In this document: piece after piece, positions 29,488-40,315 of the stretch | Numbering within the stretch: the first letter of the stretch is position 1 | How the letters are laid out: each line of letters begins with the position of its first letter | Assembly (NCBI RefSeq): GCF_001316105.1 | Contig: NZ_BBCP01000002.1 | Coordinates: 124,001-188,000 of the forward strand | Direction of reading: 5' to 3' | DNA from: Thermogymnomonas acidicola JCM 13583 | GTDB taxonomy: Archaea; Thermoplasmatota; Thermoplasmata; Thermoplasmatales; Thermoplasmataceae | DNA: 64,000 nt | Made by a program: the position numbers and the translations under genes | The notes under the pieces: model-generated | What the model was told of the DNA's origin: nothing | The model's database searches: none | Seen by the model: the letters and a program-made list of their open reading frames with translations, nothing else

Positions 29488-31214
29488 GCATGGCAAGGAG
29501 CGCTGCTTCCCTCATCACCGAAACGCTCGGGAATTACGGCGTGAAGTTTGTCTTCGGCGTGCCCGGCGACCAGCTCTACTCCCTCATGGACGAGTGCCTC
29601 CGTTCGGGAATAGAGTTCATTTCCTTCAGGGATGAGAGGTCAGCGGCGCACGCTGCCGGGGGGGCATTCTCGAGGCTGACCAACCGCCTGTCAGTCGTCG
29701 CCTCAACCGTCGGGTCAGGTACAGCGAACCTGGTGGGCGGCGTCTACCCCTCATGGGCTGACGGTGTCCCGGTCCTGATAATAACGGCACAGAACCAGAC
29801 CTTCAGGCCCTACGCTGACAGAGGATCCATGCAGGCCCTTGACCAGGTGGCGCTCCTCAGGGGGGGCGTGACGAAGTGGAGCGCGTACATAAGCAACCCG
29901 GATGCTCTGCCCGGCAGCCTCGTCAGGGCCATACACACCGCAACAAGCCCCCCCCTTTCGGCCCAGTTCACCTGGACGTGCCATCTGACGTGCTCTTCTC
30001 CAGGGACTACACATCAAGGCCCGCAACTGAGTTTCCCAGGTACGCCCCCCCCTCAGGCCCATCCCCCCCGGAGCAGGTTGAGGCCGTGGCCAGGGTGCTC
30101 TCCGCAGCCGAGAGGCCCCCCCTCCTCCACCTTGGCAGAGGGGGTGGTCGCATCTGGCGCGGAGGACCTGGCATTGGGCTGGCAGAATTTTTAAGGATAC
30201 CGGTGACCACGACCATGCAGGCACGCGGTGCCATACCCGAGGACCACGGCCTGTGCCTCGTGCCGCTGAGCTACGGTGCCATAGCGGCACAGAGGGACGC
30301 TGACCTCGTGATCTCCGTCGGGTGTGGCCTGAACGACCTCGACTTCTTCGGCAGGGCCCCCCCGGTGTGGGGGGCGAGGCCGGGCAGAGGTGGGTCAGGG
30401 TTGATGTGGATCCCGGGAGCTTCGCCAGGGGGCAGGGTTGCAGACATACAGGTCGTCTCCGACGCCTCCGTATTCCTCTCGTCCCTCCTCAGTCACCTCC
30501 GGAAAACAGGAGCGGGAGAGTTCAGGTGGGACATGGGGGGGAACTACAAGGGCCTTGAGGCCTCCTGGACCTCGGCCATGTCAGCGGGCCTCCAGAGAGA
30601 TGGAAGGCCAGTGCACCCCCTCCAGGCTGTGGCTGCCGCGAGGGCCTCGTTCCCCCAGGGACGCGGTCTGCATAGTGGACGGAGGCAACACTGCTGTCTG
30701 GGCGCACTACCTGAACAGGGTGTACGAGAAGAGGGCGTTCCTGAGCAGTGCTGTGGGGGGGAGGGCAGGTTACATAGGCACTGCGGTGCCTTTCGCAATA
30801 GGCGCGAAAATTGCGAGGCCGGAGAAGGAGGTCTTCTGCATCACCGGAGACGGCGCCTTCGCCTATTCCATGAGCGAGCTGGAAACCGCAAGGAGGCTCG
30901 GCACACCGTTCGTGTGCGTGGTCCTGAACGATGCCTCATGGAGCATGATGAAGTCGGCGCAGACAACATACTACTCCTCAAGGTACGTTGGCGTGGACTT
31001 CGGTGATGTGGACTATGCCGGCATAGCGAGGTCCATGGGCTGCTTCGGCGTGAAAGTGGATGACCCTGGAGAGCTCAGCAGGTGCATAGCCCAGGCCAGG
31101 GAATCGGGCATGCCTGCAGTTGTGGACGTGAGGGTCGATCCAGGGGGGGTGACGCCGCCGGACTTCCAGACGCTGACCGAGATATGGCTGGAGGGCTGCG
31201 ACCTCAGTCCCTGA
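29484..31214 (+). CDS. Thiamine-pyrophosphate enzyme, acetolactate-synthase/decarboxylase family
   Basis: About 570 residues after joining five or six frames. N-terminal pyrimidine-binding domain: LGNYGVKFVFGVPGDQLYSL and ISFRDERSAAHAAGGAF with the catalytic Glu. Middle domain: RGVVASGAEDLAL and VRVDVDPGSFARG. C-terminal domain: AVCIVDGGNTAVWAHYL and the TPP motif ITGDGAFAYSMSELETARRL ending in VLNDASWSMM (GDG to Asn-Asp). Breaks at 29950, 30133 (G5), near 30180, near 30370, near 30430 and at the C5 run 30652. Family members make acetolactate or decarboxylate 2-keto acids; no FAD-specific residue set is clear, so the exact reaction is open. Translationally coupled to the SCP2-like gene. Confidence 0.8.
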
Positions 31215-32510
31215 CGCCAGCCTGCCCCCGCCATGCCGCTCCCTGCCCCCCGGGCCTCGTCTCCCTTATCATGAGGGACAGGAGCGCTCCTGCAAGGACG
31301 AGAATGGCAAGGACGAGCACCGCCAGGAACCCCGGGTCAGACGCCTCCACTCTGAGGGCGTCCTGCAGGCTGTACAGTGACGGCACCACCACTATGAGGA
31401 GGAGCGCGCCGACCTGTGAGAGGAGCCAGATGAGCCTGCGGCCGTGCCTGCGTTTTCCTCCCCTGCGCTCTCCAGAGATATCTGCAGGCCCAGGGGGGGC
31501 GCCAGGGAGATCAGGAAGAATCCCTCTGCAAAGGAGACGACGAAGTAGTAGCCAGCGGGCATCCTAAAGGAGAGGGCGAAGAGGAATAGGGCGGAAAAGA
31601 GGCTGTTTGCTATGACGAATTTCCTCAGCGAACCCCCCCATTTCTCCGCCACCACGGGGACAGCCACCATTCCGGATATGCCTGCAACGAGCATGATGGC
31701 GCCGGTGATCCCACCATCGAGGGGGCTGATACCCCCCCTGCCCGCCATGATGGTCTCGATCCACTGGGCCAGGGAGCTAAATACCCCCCCCACACCTATG
31801 AAGAAGAGTGCCATGAGGACCTGGATGTTCCTGATCCTGATGACACTCCTCATGCTGCCCATGAAGTGCGCAGACGCTTCAGGAGGCGTTGCCATGGGCT
31901 GCTCCCTGGAGAATGCCAGGAATGCCAGGAATGAGGCCGTGCAGACCGCCGATACCAGGACCATGCTCCTCACAATCTCAGCATACGAGGGTGATGGCAC
32001 CATTAGGGGGCACGGTGACGAGCGCCAGTATCATGCCCAGGATCTGGCCCATTGTTCCTATCCCGTTGGCCAGGGCCTGCTCCTGCCTGGGGAACCACTC
32101 GCCTGACAGCTTCGATATACCGTTGAATATGAAGGGCTGCCCCCCCACGGAGGCCAGGCTCTGAAACACGAAAAGCACCTCAAAGTCAGTACCTGCCAGG
32201 AGCCTGAGCCACGAGAAGACCATGACGGTGCCGGCACCTGCAAGCACAGGTACCCTGAAGCCCCCCTCCTGTCAATGAGGAGGCCCACAGGAATCGAGAG
32301 GGGGGGTATAAACACCAGGGGGGGCCAGACAGCGGACATCAAGCCCAGCATGCCCAGGCCCGCGTGGAATACGTCCTGAAACTGCGGGGGGGTGAGTATG
32401 CCGGAGAAGTTGAGCCAGACGAACTGTGACGAGAGGGCCACCATGGTGTAGCCAATGAGCACAGGCCACCTGCGCGGGTCAGCTGAGCTTTTTCCATGCC
32501 GGAAAAACAA
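31204..32510 (-). CDS. Major facilitator superfamily transporter
   Basis: Joined frames give about 430 residues with some 12 hydrophobic segments. Landmarks: RRWPVLIGYTMVALSSQFVW at the start, IPVGLLIDRRG (inter-helix loop 2-3), FNGISKLSGEWFPRQEQALA, GMGQ-like GTMGQILGMILALV, then SVIRIRNIQVLMALFFIGVG, AGISGMVAVPVVAEKWGG and VVSFAEGFFLISLAP. The WFPxxEQALANGIGTMGQ stretch resembles anion:cation or sugar-phosphate symporters. Breaks occur near 32265, 32000 and 31450. The start is uncertain (TTG 32510 or ATG about 32495); a TATA box lies near 32520-32530. Divergent from a TrmB-type regulator, its likely controller. Confidence 0.72.
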
Positions 32511-32519
32511 TGGTGAAAG

Positions 32520-32608
32520 GCGTATATAAGCGTATCATTTTTCTAAATATATTACACAAACTGGCGGAAAGCGAGGGCACGGGCACGGATAAAGGTATAT
32601 TATATCCA
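32520..32608. promoter_or_regulatory. Divergent promoter region between MFS transporter and TrmB-type regulator
   Basis: Two TATA-like stretches are visible, CGTATATAAGC at about 32520-32531 for the leftward gene and GTATATTATATCC at about 32596-32608 for the rightward gene. The second lies about 25 nt upstream of ATG 32625. The region also includes an open frame that would extend the regulator N-terminally, but the TATA placement argues against it. Confidence 0.45.
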
Positions 32609-32624
32609 AGAGCATATTTGCCCG

Positions 32625-33675
32625 ATGGCATCCCCCCCAGGCGCCTCAACCAGGATGAGGCCACTGTGAGGTCCATCCTCATAGACCTCGGGCTCACCGA
32701 GAACGAGGCAGACGTTTACCTGTCGCTGATAGAGCATGGCAGCATGTCGGCCGGAGATATGCTGAGGAACCTGAACCTCAGGCAGCCCCAGCTCTACGAC
32801 ATAACCTCCTCTCTGGAGAGGAAGGGCTTCATAAATGCCGTTGAGGGGGGGAGGCCCAAGAGGTTCGAGGCCATCAGCCAGAGGCGATACTGCTGGCGAG
32901 GGAGGAGACCCTGAGGCGGAACAGGGACTTCTTCCTCAGCTGGGCCAGGGCAAAGGAGGGCGCCGAGTATATACAGCCGGCGCTCATAAACGCCAGGAAC
33001 TTCAAGGCTGTGATAAACAACGCCATCCAGGTGGTCCTGGACGCCAGGCACTCGGTCTACGTGGAATCAACGCCTGACATACTGGACGAGATCGCCCCGG
33101 TGCTGGGCCTCGCCATGTCCAGGGGGGGCGTAAGGGTAACAGTCCTCCTCTTCAGCCACACGCCTTTGCTCGAGTTGCAGCAGAAGGTGAGGTCACAGTT
33201 CAGGGACCTGAGGACCGTGCACCCAGGCCAGTTCTTCACGGTCATAGGCGACGACAGGCAGTCCGTCTTCATGCCGAGGAGCGTTGCCCTTGGCCGGGAC
33301 GGAAGCAGATACGGCTACGTGTTCAGGGACAGGGACATGAGCTGGTTCCTGGTGCACAACTACTTCAACGCCTGGTACAGGGCCACAAGGATAAATGTGA
33401 GCAGTGGGCCTGCAGGGAAGGTGTACTATTCACACAGGCTGGCCATTAACGACATCATGGAGTACGGCCTCAATGGGAGGAGTGCCGTGCTCACAGGGGG
33501 GGTGATGAGGGAGAGCGGGAAGAGCGTGACCATGGAAGGTAGGATCCTCTCCTTCACCGTGAGCGAGGACATAGTGAACTTCACCTTCAGTTCCGGGGGG
33601 GATGAGAAATACACTGTCGGCGGTTATGACTCGCAGGTCGAGGACATAGAGATGGTGGCCCTGGAGGTCCTCTAG
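32625..33675 (+). CDS. TrmB-family transcriptional regulator
   Basis: About 350 residues. The N-terminal winged helix is clear: VRSILIDLGLTENEADVYLS, LIEHGSMSAGDMLRNLNLR, QPQLYDITSSLERKGFINAV and EGGRPKRFEAI, where the family has EGRPK (extra Gly from a G7 run at 32845). A coiled linker LLAREETLRRNRDFFLSW and an effector-binding C-terminal domain (VYVESTPDILDEIAPVLGLA, FFTVIGDDRQSVFMPRS, SWFLVHNYFNAWY) follow. TrmB proteins bind sugars and control sugar uptake or glycolytic genes. Breaks at the C7 run 32632 just after the start and near 32890. It is divergent from an MFS transporter and convergent with the glycosidase operon, so either may be a target. Confidence 0.82.
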
Positions 33676-33716
33676 GCCCGGGCGCACATGGGGGGGCCTG
33701 GAGCACAAAGGATCGG

Positions 33717-35486
33717 TCAGCCGGAAAGGACATCTATGTCCACCTGGCCTGCGGGGGGTGACCACGTTCCTCATAGACAGGCTGGGCAGGCCCAGGTGCT
33801 CAAGCACCTCCGGGCATTCCCTCTTCTTCCCCCACCCGTGGGATCGTAGCCCCCCCCGATGGCCTCAACCAGTGCCTGTATGAACATGGCAGCGCTCCAG
33901 GCCTGCAGGTAGCAGCCCTCCCTGTTCGACATTTCAGGGAAGCAGCCCGGGGAGTACCTGCCCAGGGACCTGGAGAGGCTGAGGAACTCACGCATGGCCG
34001 GCCCCCCCACAAGGCCGTACCTCATCAGCCCTATGGCAGCAATGCCGTTGTTCACGGGCATCACTGTACCTCCAGGCGACACAGTGATGCCCCCCCATCG
34101 CCGCTTATTCGCAAGTAACCTGAAGATGCGAATTCCCTGGCCCTCTCCTCCGAGGACATGCCCATGAAGAGTGGCAGTACTGAAGTCCAGAAACCGAGGT
34201 CCCTTGGCACCCCCCCTTCCACTATCCTGTTGGCGTATGTGCCAGTTTCCGGGAGCCAGAAGGCCTCGAGCAAACGCCTGGAAGACCGGAGCATCTCCCC
34301 CCCACCTCCTCCCTCCCCCCCAGGCCCGTGGCACCCAGAACACCTTCGGGCACTGTGAGGAGGAGCTCCAGGGAGCGGGTGAAGAAACACACCGTATCTA
34401 TGTCTATCCCGGAGCCCCCCCTGTCCTGGTCCTCCATGATCCCCCCCCTGCCTGTTAGCCCTGTTTCCCATACGTACCTGACACTGCGGCCCACAGTATC
34501 GGAGAGTTCGGAGAATAGGCGCCAGCTGCGCCTCCACATGCTGGCCTCCGCCACGACTGCTGGGAAGAGGGCGCTCTCCTCCAGGTCGCCGCTATTGTAC
34601 ACGACGCCGTTGGTCACCACCTCATGCGGTATCCTTCCACCTGAAGACCGCGATGCCAGGAACCTCAGTGTGTCCGCCACGGCCCTCCATTCACCCGTAT
34701 ACATGGCACCCCCCCTGGCCGAGAGGAAGGTGTCTATCGCGAAGAACCACGGGAAGTCTGGGTGCCCTGCAGTTAGCAGGTGTTTCCCTCCCCCCCAGCG
34801 CTGTATGAGCATGGCGATGTTCGACTTCGCCATCTGGCACGCACCCGCAACCCAGGAACCTGCGGCTCAACCTGGACCATGCGCAGCGGGAGTAGGTACC
34901 TGTGCGAAGGGTAGGAGGCGAGGGCACTGCCCCTTCCCTGCGGCAGGATGAGGAAGCTCCCGTACCTGCCGAGCCCCCCCACAGTAAGCGTCTCGCCCCC
35001 CCTGAGCTCCATGCGTTCCGCCCGCACGGTAAACTCCAGGCCCCCCCGCACACGAGCACCACAGAACCGCCCTTGGAGATGATGGAACAGCCCCCCTGCC
35101 TGTGGAGAGCCATACCTCCTGGGGCCTCAGGTCTATGACCATGTCCTTATGGCGCATCCACAGGAACGATATCTCGAGGCCACCACCGGTCAAAAGCGAT
35201 ACGGTCAGTTTCCCCCCCTCCCCCCCAAAGGTGGCGTTGAACTTCCATGGGTACCACTGAACCCTGTCGGGCCTGAGGCGTTCACCCCCCCACAGTACAC
35301 GTGCATGGAGCGGAAGAGCCTGAAGGGGGGGTGGTGCCAGTAGCCTGCCATCTCTCCCCCCCTCACGTGGAAGCCCGCATCCGCTTCGCCGAGGTCTGTG
35401 GGGGGGAATATCAGGTACTCGTCCTGTGAAGATATTGTGGCGAACCTCCTCTGCGGTGCCTCCTCTACCGGGAACGCTCCTGCCAT
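33717..35486 (-). CDS. Six-hairpin glycosidase, amylo-alpha-1,6-glucosidase-like (second copy)
   Basis: About 560 residues once many frame breaks are joined; this is the most disrupted gene in the window because it is rich in G/C runs. Start ATG 35486 (MAGAFPVEEAPQRRFATI) overlaps the end of the upstream paralog. The N-terminal beta domain includes LEISFLWMRHKDMVIDLRP and LEFTVRAERMELRGGETL. The catalytic helical barrel has HPDFPWFFAIDTFLSARGG, RFLASRSSGGRIPHEVVTNG, SGDLEESALFPAVVAEASMW, MPVNNGIAAIGLMRYGL and REGCYLQAWSAAMFIQAL. After a shift it ends SLSMRNVVTP and VDIDVLSG at 33717. The fold and FPWFFAID box match debranching-enzyme C-terminal domains. Likely cleaves short alpha-glucans inside the cell. 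Confidence 0.7.
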
Positions 35487-37425
35487 GCAGCCTCTTCCTC
35501 TAGCCTGGCACCATCCTTCCCAAGCACAATGGTATAGCGTGTGCCCCTGTAATTAATGTTCCCTATCGTGGCCCGCCCGGAGGGCCAGCCCTCTGGCAGC
35601 CTGCCAGTGAGGGCATCCTGCAGGCCCAGCCATGGGTCCGGTGTAAGGCCGAAGAGCCCCTCGATCACCGACTGCACGAAGAGCGATGAGGACCAGCCTG
35701 GGCAAACTGGCCTGTGGGCACGAACTCCGATGCTGAATAGGTCTCGTTTATCCTCCCGGGGTCATCGGAGCTGAATGCGGCGTCCACGAACGTCTTAAGG
35801 GCCTCGAGGCCCCCCCTGTCACGCATACCGTTCCTGAAGAGGGCCAGGGAGAGCCAGCCGGACATCAGGGGGGGCCATACGGTGCCTGTGTGGTACCCAC
35901 CGTCGTACATCGGGTCCGTGGTGGACATTGACCGCATTCCCCCCCACGGCGTGAGCATGTGCTCCCCCCCTGCCATGAAGTCCAGGAAGCGCCTGCACTC
36001 CTCGCACTCCATGTACATGCAGGGCACCACAGTGGATGAGGAGAGTATCCTCCTCTTCCCCTCGCCTATGGAATCAAGGAACACAGACCCGTCCCAGAAG
36101 GTATCCCTCACCTTCCTCATGTCCACCTCTCCTGATACACCCATGCCCCCCCACAGGAGGCGCCTGGCCTCGGTGTACCACGCGTTGGCGTCAACGCACT
36201 TCCCGTCCCTCCTGTCCGCCCAGGACTCCGGCCAGCCTATGAGTCCCTCTGAGAACCTGTTCTCTATCAGGCCGTCAGAGTCGCTGTCCAGGGATGCGAG
36301 GAACCTGGAGACTTCCAGGAGTTCTTCCCCCCCCATCGGGTGCTCCCCCCCTGTCCAGAAGACATAGCGGGCGTAGGCGAGAACCCAGAGCGGGCTGCTG
36401 TCCACCGACATGTACATCGTGCCTATCTTCTTCTTCCCTATCTCGAAGCTTGGGTCACCGTCGCCCGTAATCGGGATTTCGTGCGGGATACGGCCCCCCC
36501 TGTCGGAGTGGGAGAAGAGGAGCCTCAGGTGCTCCAGTGCCTCCCTCTCCAGGCCAGCGGCCATGGCGGCCATCGATATCCAGAGCCCGTCCCTGCCGAA
36601 GAACCATGAGAAGACGGGGGGGTACCCAGCAAAGAACCCTGACCCCCCCGCGGGGTGGTGTTGAACATCTCCAGCATGTCGTGCTTTGCCCAGAGGAAGA
36701 CCTTGTCGAACCTGAAGTCACCGCTCCGAAGGACGCAGTTATCCCTGACCCTTGAGTGGTAAGCCAGTGTCGAAAGCAGGTCACCGTCCCTGTAATCGCC
36801 GAGCAGGGACACAGTGATGCGGTTCTCACCTGGCCCGAGCATGACCCTCACTGTATTTCCCCCCCTCGCCTCAACAGTGCCGGTGGTGTGTATGCTCACT
36901 GGAAGCATACTCCCGCTCACATCCGCACGGCCTTTCCTGACAGCGATTGAGTTCTCGCCTCCGGTGGCCGTGGAGGGCCATGCCCTGGACTGTGTGGTAT
37001 CGATCTCGACCTCCACCTCCTCCTGCCCCCTCAGGAAGCAGACGAACTTTCCCTGCCCGGGCACCATGAACTGCACGGTCTGCGTCATGCCGTAGTCCCT
37101 GGCTATGTAGCCCAGGCCACGCACGTATTTCCTTATCCTTTCCGCCGACCTCATGCCCGAAAACCTGAAGCGGATCGAGCGGGCCACGCAGACGTCAGCG
37201 AACCATAGGCCCGTCCTGGACCTGTGCCCGTCCGTAACCAGGGCATCGCCGTTCTGGTAGGACACAAGGTGGGAGCCGTTGCCCGATATGAGGGAGAAGG
37301 AATATGAGGAGAGGGCCCCCCCTGAACTCCTTCACCCATACCTCCATCTCCCTGTGGTTGTCCCCCCCCTCTCCCACCCTCGTGAGTGTGGAGAGTATCT
37401 CAGTAAGGATTTGCCTGTCCCGCAT
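35465..37425 (-). CDS. Six-hairpin glycosidase, amylo-alpha-1,6-glucosidase-like (first copy)
   Basis: About 640 residues. ATG 37425 ([16 protein letters not shown]) overlaps the end of the ATPase gene by 26 bases. An N-terminal beta-sandwich (LVSYQNGDALVTDGHRSRTG, WFADVCVARSIRFRFSG) precedes the (alpha/alpha)6 barrel with VFSWFFGRDGLWISMAA, FSHSDRGGRIPHEIPITGDG, DANAWYTEARRLLWGG and YHTGTVWPPLMSGWLSLALF. In the debranching-enzyme family the last box reads GTVWPLM; the extra Pro is from a C7/G7 run at about 35870. Breaks near 37315, 36630 and 35700. It probably hydrolyses alpha-linked oligosaccharides delivered by the adjacent ABC importer. Exact linkage specificity cannot be read. Confidence 0.78.
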
Positions 37426-38499
37426 CTATCTCCTCCACCAGTCTCTGCGTCTCAGCATCGAATATGTAGACCTTCGAGTTACGTGCCGTGAACCGGAGCG
37501 TTGAGTTCTCAAGCACCTGCCCCCCCCGCACATCCTTCCTCGGTACAAGGGCATTCACCGCTGTGCCGTCAGGGAGTGAGGCTGTGACCAGGAGCATGTC
37601 GCCCATCATGGTGCTGTACCTGAATTCGGCCACGATCTCACCGTCGTCTGAGAGCGAGAGGCCCTCCGGCCTCACACCAACCATGACCGCCCTCCCCTGT
37701 CCGAAGTCAGTTGAGGTGCGTATTCTCTCACTGCCCAGCGCAACGCTGTGCCCATTGGCCACGCTCCTGATCAGGTTCATGGCGGGGGGGCTGCCAATGA
37801 ACGACGCAACGAAGACCGTAGCCGGGTGGTCGTAGAGTTCCTCGGGCGTTCCTGACTGCACTATCCTGCCCTGGCTCAGCACCACGATCCTTGAGGCCAG
37901 CGCCATGGCCTCGTCCTGGTCGTGGCACACATATATTATGGTCTTCTTCACCTGCTCGTGGAACCTGCGGAGCTCGGAGAGCATCTCATGCCTGAGCTTT
38001 GCGTCCAGGTTCGAGAGCGGCTCGTCCATGAGGTAGACCAGTGGGTCCCTGACCATCGCCCTGGCCAGGCCCACCCTCTGCTGCTCCCCCCCGCCGGAGA
38101 GCTGCCTTGGCCTCTTGGAGAGGTGCTTCTCTATCTGCAGTGCCTTTGCGACACGGTTCACCCTCTCCTCTATCTCCTCCCTCTTCAGCCCCCCCTTTAT
38201 CTTCAGGTTCAGTGCTATGTTGTCGTGCACGGTCATGTGCGGGTATAGGGCGAAGTTCTGGAACACCATGGCCACGTTCCTCTCAGACGGATAGAGGTCA
38301 GTGACGTCATTGCCGTCTATGTAGACCCTGCCTCCGTGGGTTTCAGTAGACCTGCAATGCAGCGGAGCAGCGTTGTCTTCCCGCTCCCTGAGGACCCGAG
38401 GATCACCAGGAACTCCCCGTCCTGCACCTCCAGGTCTATGTGGTCCAGTGCGACCTTTCCCTCGTATGAGACCGTCAGGCCTTCGACCTTAACTGACAT
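37400..38499 (-). CDS. ATPase of a CUT1 sugar ABC importer (MalK/UgpC type)
   Basis: About 365 residues. [14 protein letters not shown] opens the ABC domain; Walker A is [18 protein letters not shown]-loop [14 protein letters not shown], signature [20 protein letters not shown], Walker [18 protein letters not shown]-loop [12 protein letters not shown]. The signature in the family is LSGGEQQR; the extra Gly is from a G7 run (forward 38085-38091). The C-terminal regulatory OB domain has [10 protein letters not shown] and [15 protein letters not shown]. One break near 38335. Its ATG overlaps the stop of the permease gene (TAATG). It energises the permease pair 38499-40284. Confidence 0.87.
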
Positions 38500-39353
38500 T
38501 ATGAAACAGGCCTCCCCTGGAGTGCTATCCCTTCCACAAAGTAGCGCTCAAACACTATGAACACTATGAGCGTCGGTATCATCGCCAGTATGTTGACTGT
38601 CATCATCTGGTTCCAGTAGATCTGCGTGCCGTTCGCACCCTTGAAGAAGTTCAGGACAAGCGGCAGGGTGAAGAGCCTTATAGAGTGCACCTCCATCAGG
38701 GGCCAGAGGAAGTTGTTCCACGAGCTTATGAAGGAGTATATCGCAGTGGCCGCTATGGCAGGCTTCGCTATGGGTGCGGAGATCCTGAAGAAGATCTGCC
38801 AGGGGGGGCGGAGGCCATCTATCTTAGCCGCGTTCTCTATGTCATCCGGTATAGTCGTGAAGTACTGCCTCATCAGAAACACGTTCAGTGCAGACGCGAT
38901 CTGGGGGGGCATTATGAGGCCCTGGTAGGTGCTGAGCCAGTGTATGTCGAGCATGAAGACGTAGGATGCTATCGATATGACAGGGAAAGGTATCATCAGC
39001 GTGGCCAGGACTGCGTAGAACAGGATATCCCTGCCAGGGAATTTCAGCCTGGCGAAGGCGTAGCAGCAAGGGCACCTATGAACACACTCCCTGCAACGAC
39101 ACACACAGAGACGAAGACGCTGTTGAAGTACCAGAGTGGGAATGAGCCGAAGCTCCAGACTGTCCTGAGGTTCTGGATGAAGTAGTGCACGCTCGTCCTG
39201 GAGAGGGGGGTTGAAGTCCGGGGGGAAGTTGGCGAATATGCTGTTCCTGAAGGACTTCAGGAAGGTCCAGTAGAAGGGTATCACGTAGATCACGAGAAGC
39301 ACCGACATGAGGATGTAAGCGATTGCGAGCGATACCGTTTTCCTCAGGTTCAC
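38499..39353 (-). CDS. CUT1 sugar ABC importer permease, MalG type
   Basis: About 285 residues, six membrane helices. [20 protein letters not shown] is the first helix; after an out-of-frame stretch of about 45 residues (two compensating shifts between roughly 39070 and 39210) comes [36 protein letters not shown] and the cytoplasmic EAA loop [20 protein letters not shown], which normally has one Pro (C7/G7 run at about 38802). It ends [17 protein letters not shown]. It starts two bases after the first permease gene stops and is part of the leftward sugar operon. Confidence 0.85.
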   Translation of the reverse strand: MNLRKTVSLAIAYILMSVLLVIYVIPFYWTFLKSFRNSIFANFPPDFNPPLQDERALLHPEPQDSLELRLIPTLVLQQRLRLCVCRCRECVHRCPCCYAFARLKFPGRDILFYAVLATLMIPFPVISIASYVFMLDIHWLSTYQGLIMPPQIASALNVFLMRQYFTTIPDDIENAAKIDGLRPPWQIFFRISAPIAKPAIAATAIYSFISSWNNFLWPLMEVHSIRLFTLPLVLNFFKGANGTQIYWNQMMTVNILAMIPTLIVFIVFERYFVEGIALQGRPVS

Positions 39354-39354
39354 C

Positions 39355-40284
39355 TCACCACCTCCTCTCCGATATTATGCGCCTCTGCGAAATGGTCAGG
39401 GCCATTATTATGATGAAGAGGATGAAGGAAGCAGCCGCCGCCAGCCCTATCTCACCTGTGTAGACAAATGTCCGGTTGTAGATGAACATGAGGGGTACGT
39501 AGGTGGACCTGGCAGGGCCGCCATCGGTTATGACAAAGACCTGGTCGAACAGCTGCATCGCGCCAGTGAGGCCCAGGATCACCACAAGCACCGTTGAAAA
39601 CCTAAGCATCGGGAAGTATATGTACCTGAACCTCTGGAGCCCGTTCCTTATGCCGTCCAGCATAGCTGCGTCCATGACGTCCTGCGGTATTGACCTCAGG
39701 CCCGCAGAATATATTATCATGAAGTAAGGCGCAGTGCTGAATATGTTCATGGCCATGATGGCCGGAAAGGCATATGTGGTGGAATAGAAGAAGTTGATGG
39801 GGTGCACCCCGAACAGTGAGAGGAGGTAGTTTATGGGCCCCTCGGTCGAGAAGACCCAGATGAATATTATCGACATTGAAACCGGCGAGATCACGGCTGG
39901 TATGAAGACTATGGCCCTCACAACCCTGGAGTAAGTGGAGACCCTGTTGAAGAGGAGGGCATAGCCGAAGGCCAGGAAGGTCTGCACAGTCACGACCACA
40001 GCAGTGTAGATGAGGACGTTGACTATGGCCCTGGCAAAGGCAGAGCTCGTTAACACTGACACATAGTTCGACAGGCCAACAAAATAGATCTTGTGGAAGA
40101 ACGGGTCGTAGTGGAACAGGCTTATGACGAAGGAATAGACTGCAGGGAAGAAGGTGAATGTGATGAGAAATAAAAAGAGGGGGGGTATTATGAATATTAT
40201 TCCGGTCCTCCTCTCGGGATCGCTGGAGCGCTTACCTTTCCTCAACCCCCCCACCCTGACGTTTTCGTAAGCCTCCGATGCCAT
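39355..40284 (-). CDS. CUT1 sugar ABC importer permease, MalF type
   Basis: 309 residues in one uninterrupted frame, a rarity here. Helices include GIIFIIPPLFLFLITFTFF and VLIYTAVVVTVQTFLAFGYA; the EAA loop is DVMDAAMLDGIRNGLQRFRY, followed by FPMLRFSTVLVVILGL and the conserved DQVFVITDGGPARSTYVPLM. Family membership is clear. It pairs with the MalG-type permease encoded downstream to form the membrane channel for the binding protein encoded just upstream (31 nt gap). Confidence 0.9.
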   Translation of the reverse strand: MASEAYENVRVGGLRKGKRSSDPERRTGIIFIIPPLFLFLITFTFFPAVYSFVISLFHYDPFFHKIYFVGLSNYVSVLTSSAFARAIVNVLIYTAVVVTVQTFLAFGYALLFNRVSTYSRVVRAIVFIPAVISPVSMSIIFIWVFSTEGPINYLLSLFGVHPINFFYSTTYAFPAIMAMNIFSTAPYFMIIYSAGLRSIPQDVMDAAMLDGIRNGLQRFRYIYFPMLRFSTVLVVILGLTGAMQLFDQVFVITDGGPARSTYVPLMFIYNRTFVYTGEIGLAAAASFILFIIIMALTISQRRIISERRW

Positions 40285-40315
40285 CGGTCAGCACCTTACA
40301 CGGTGGACGATCCCT

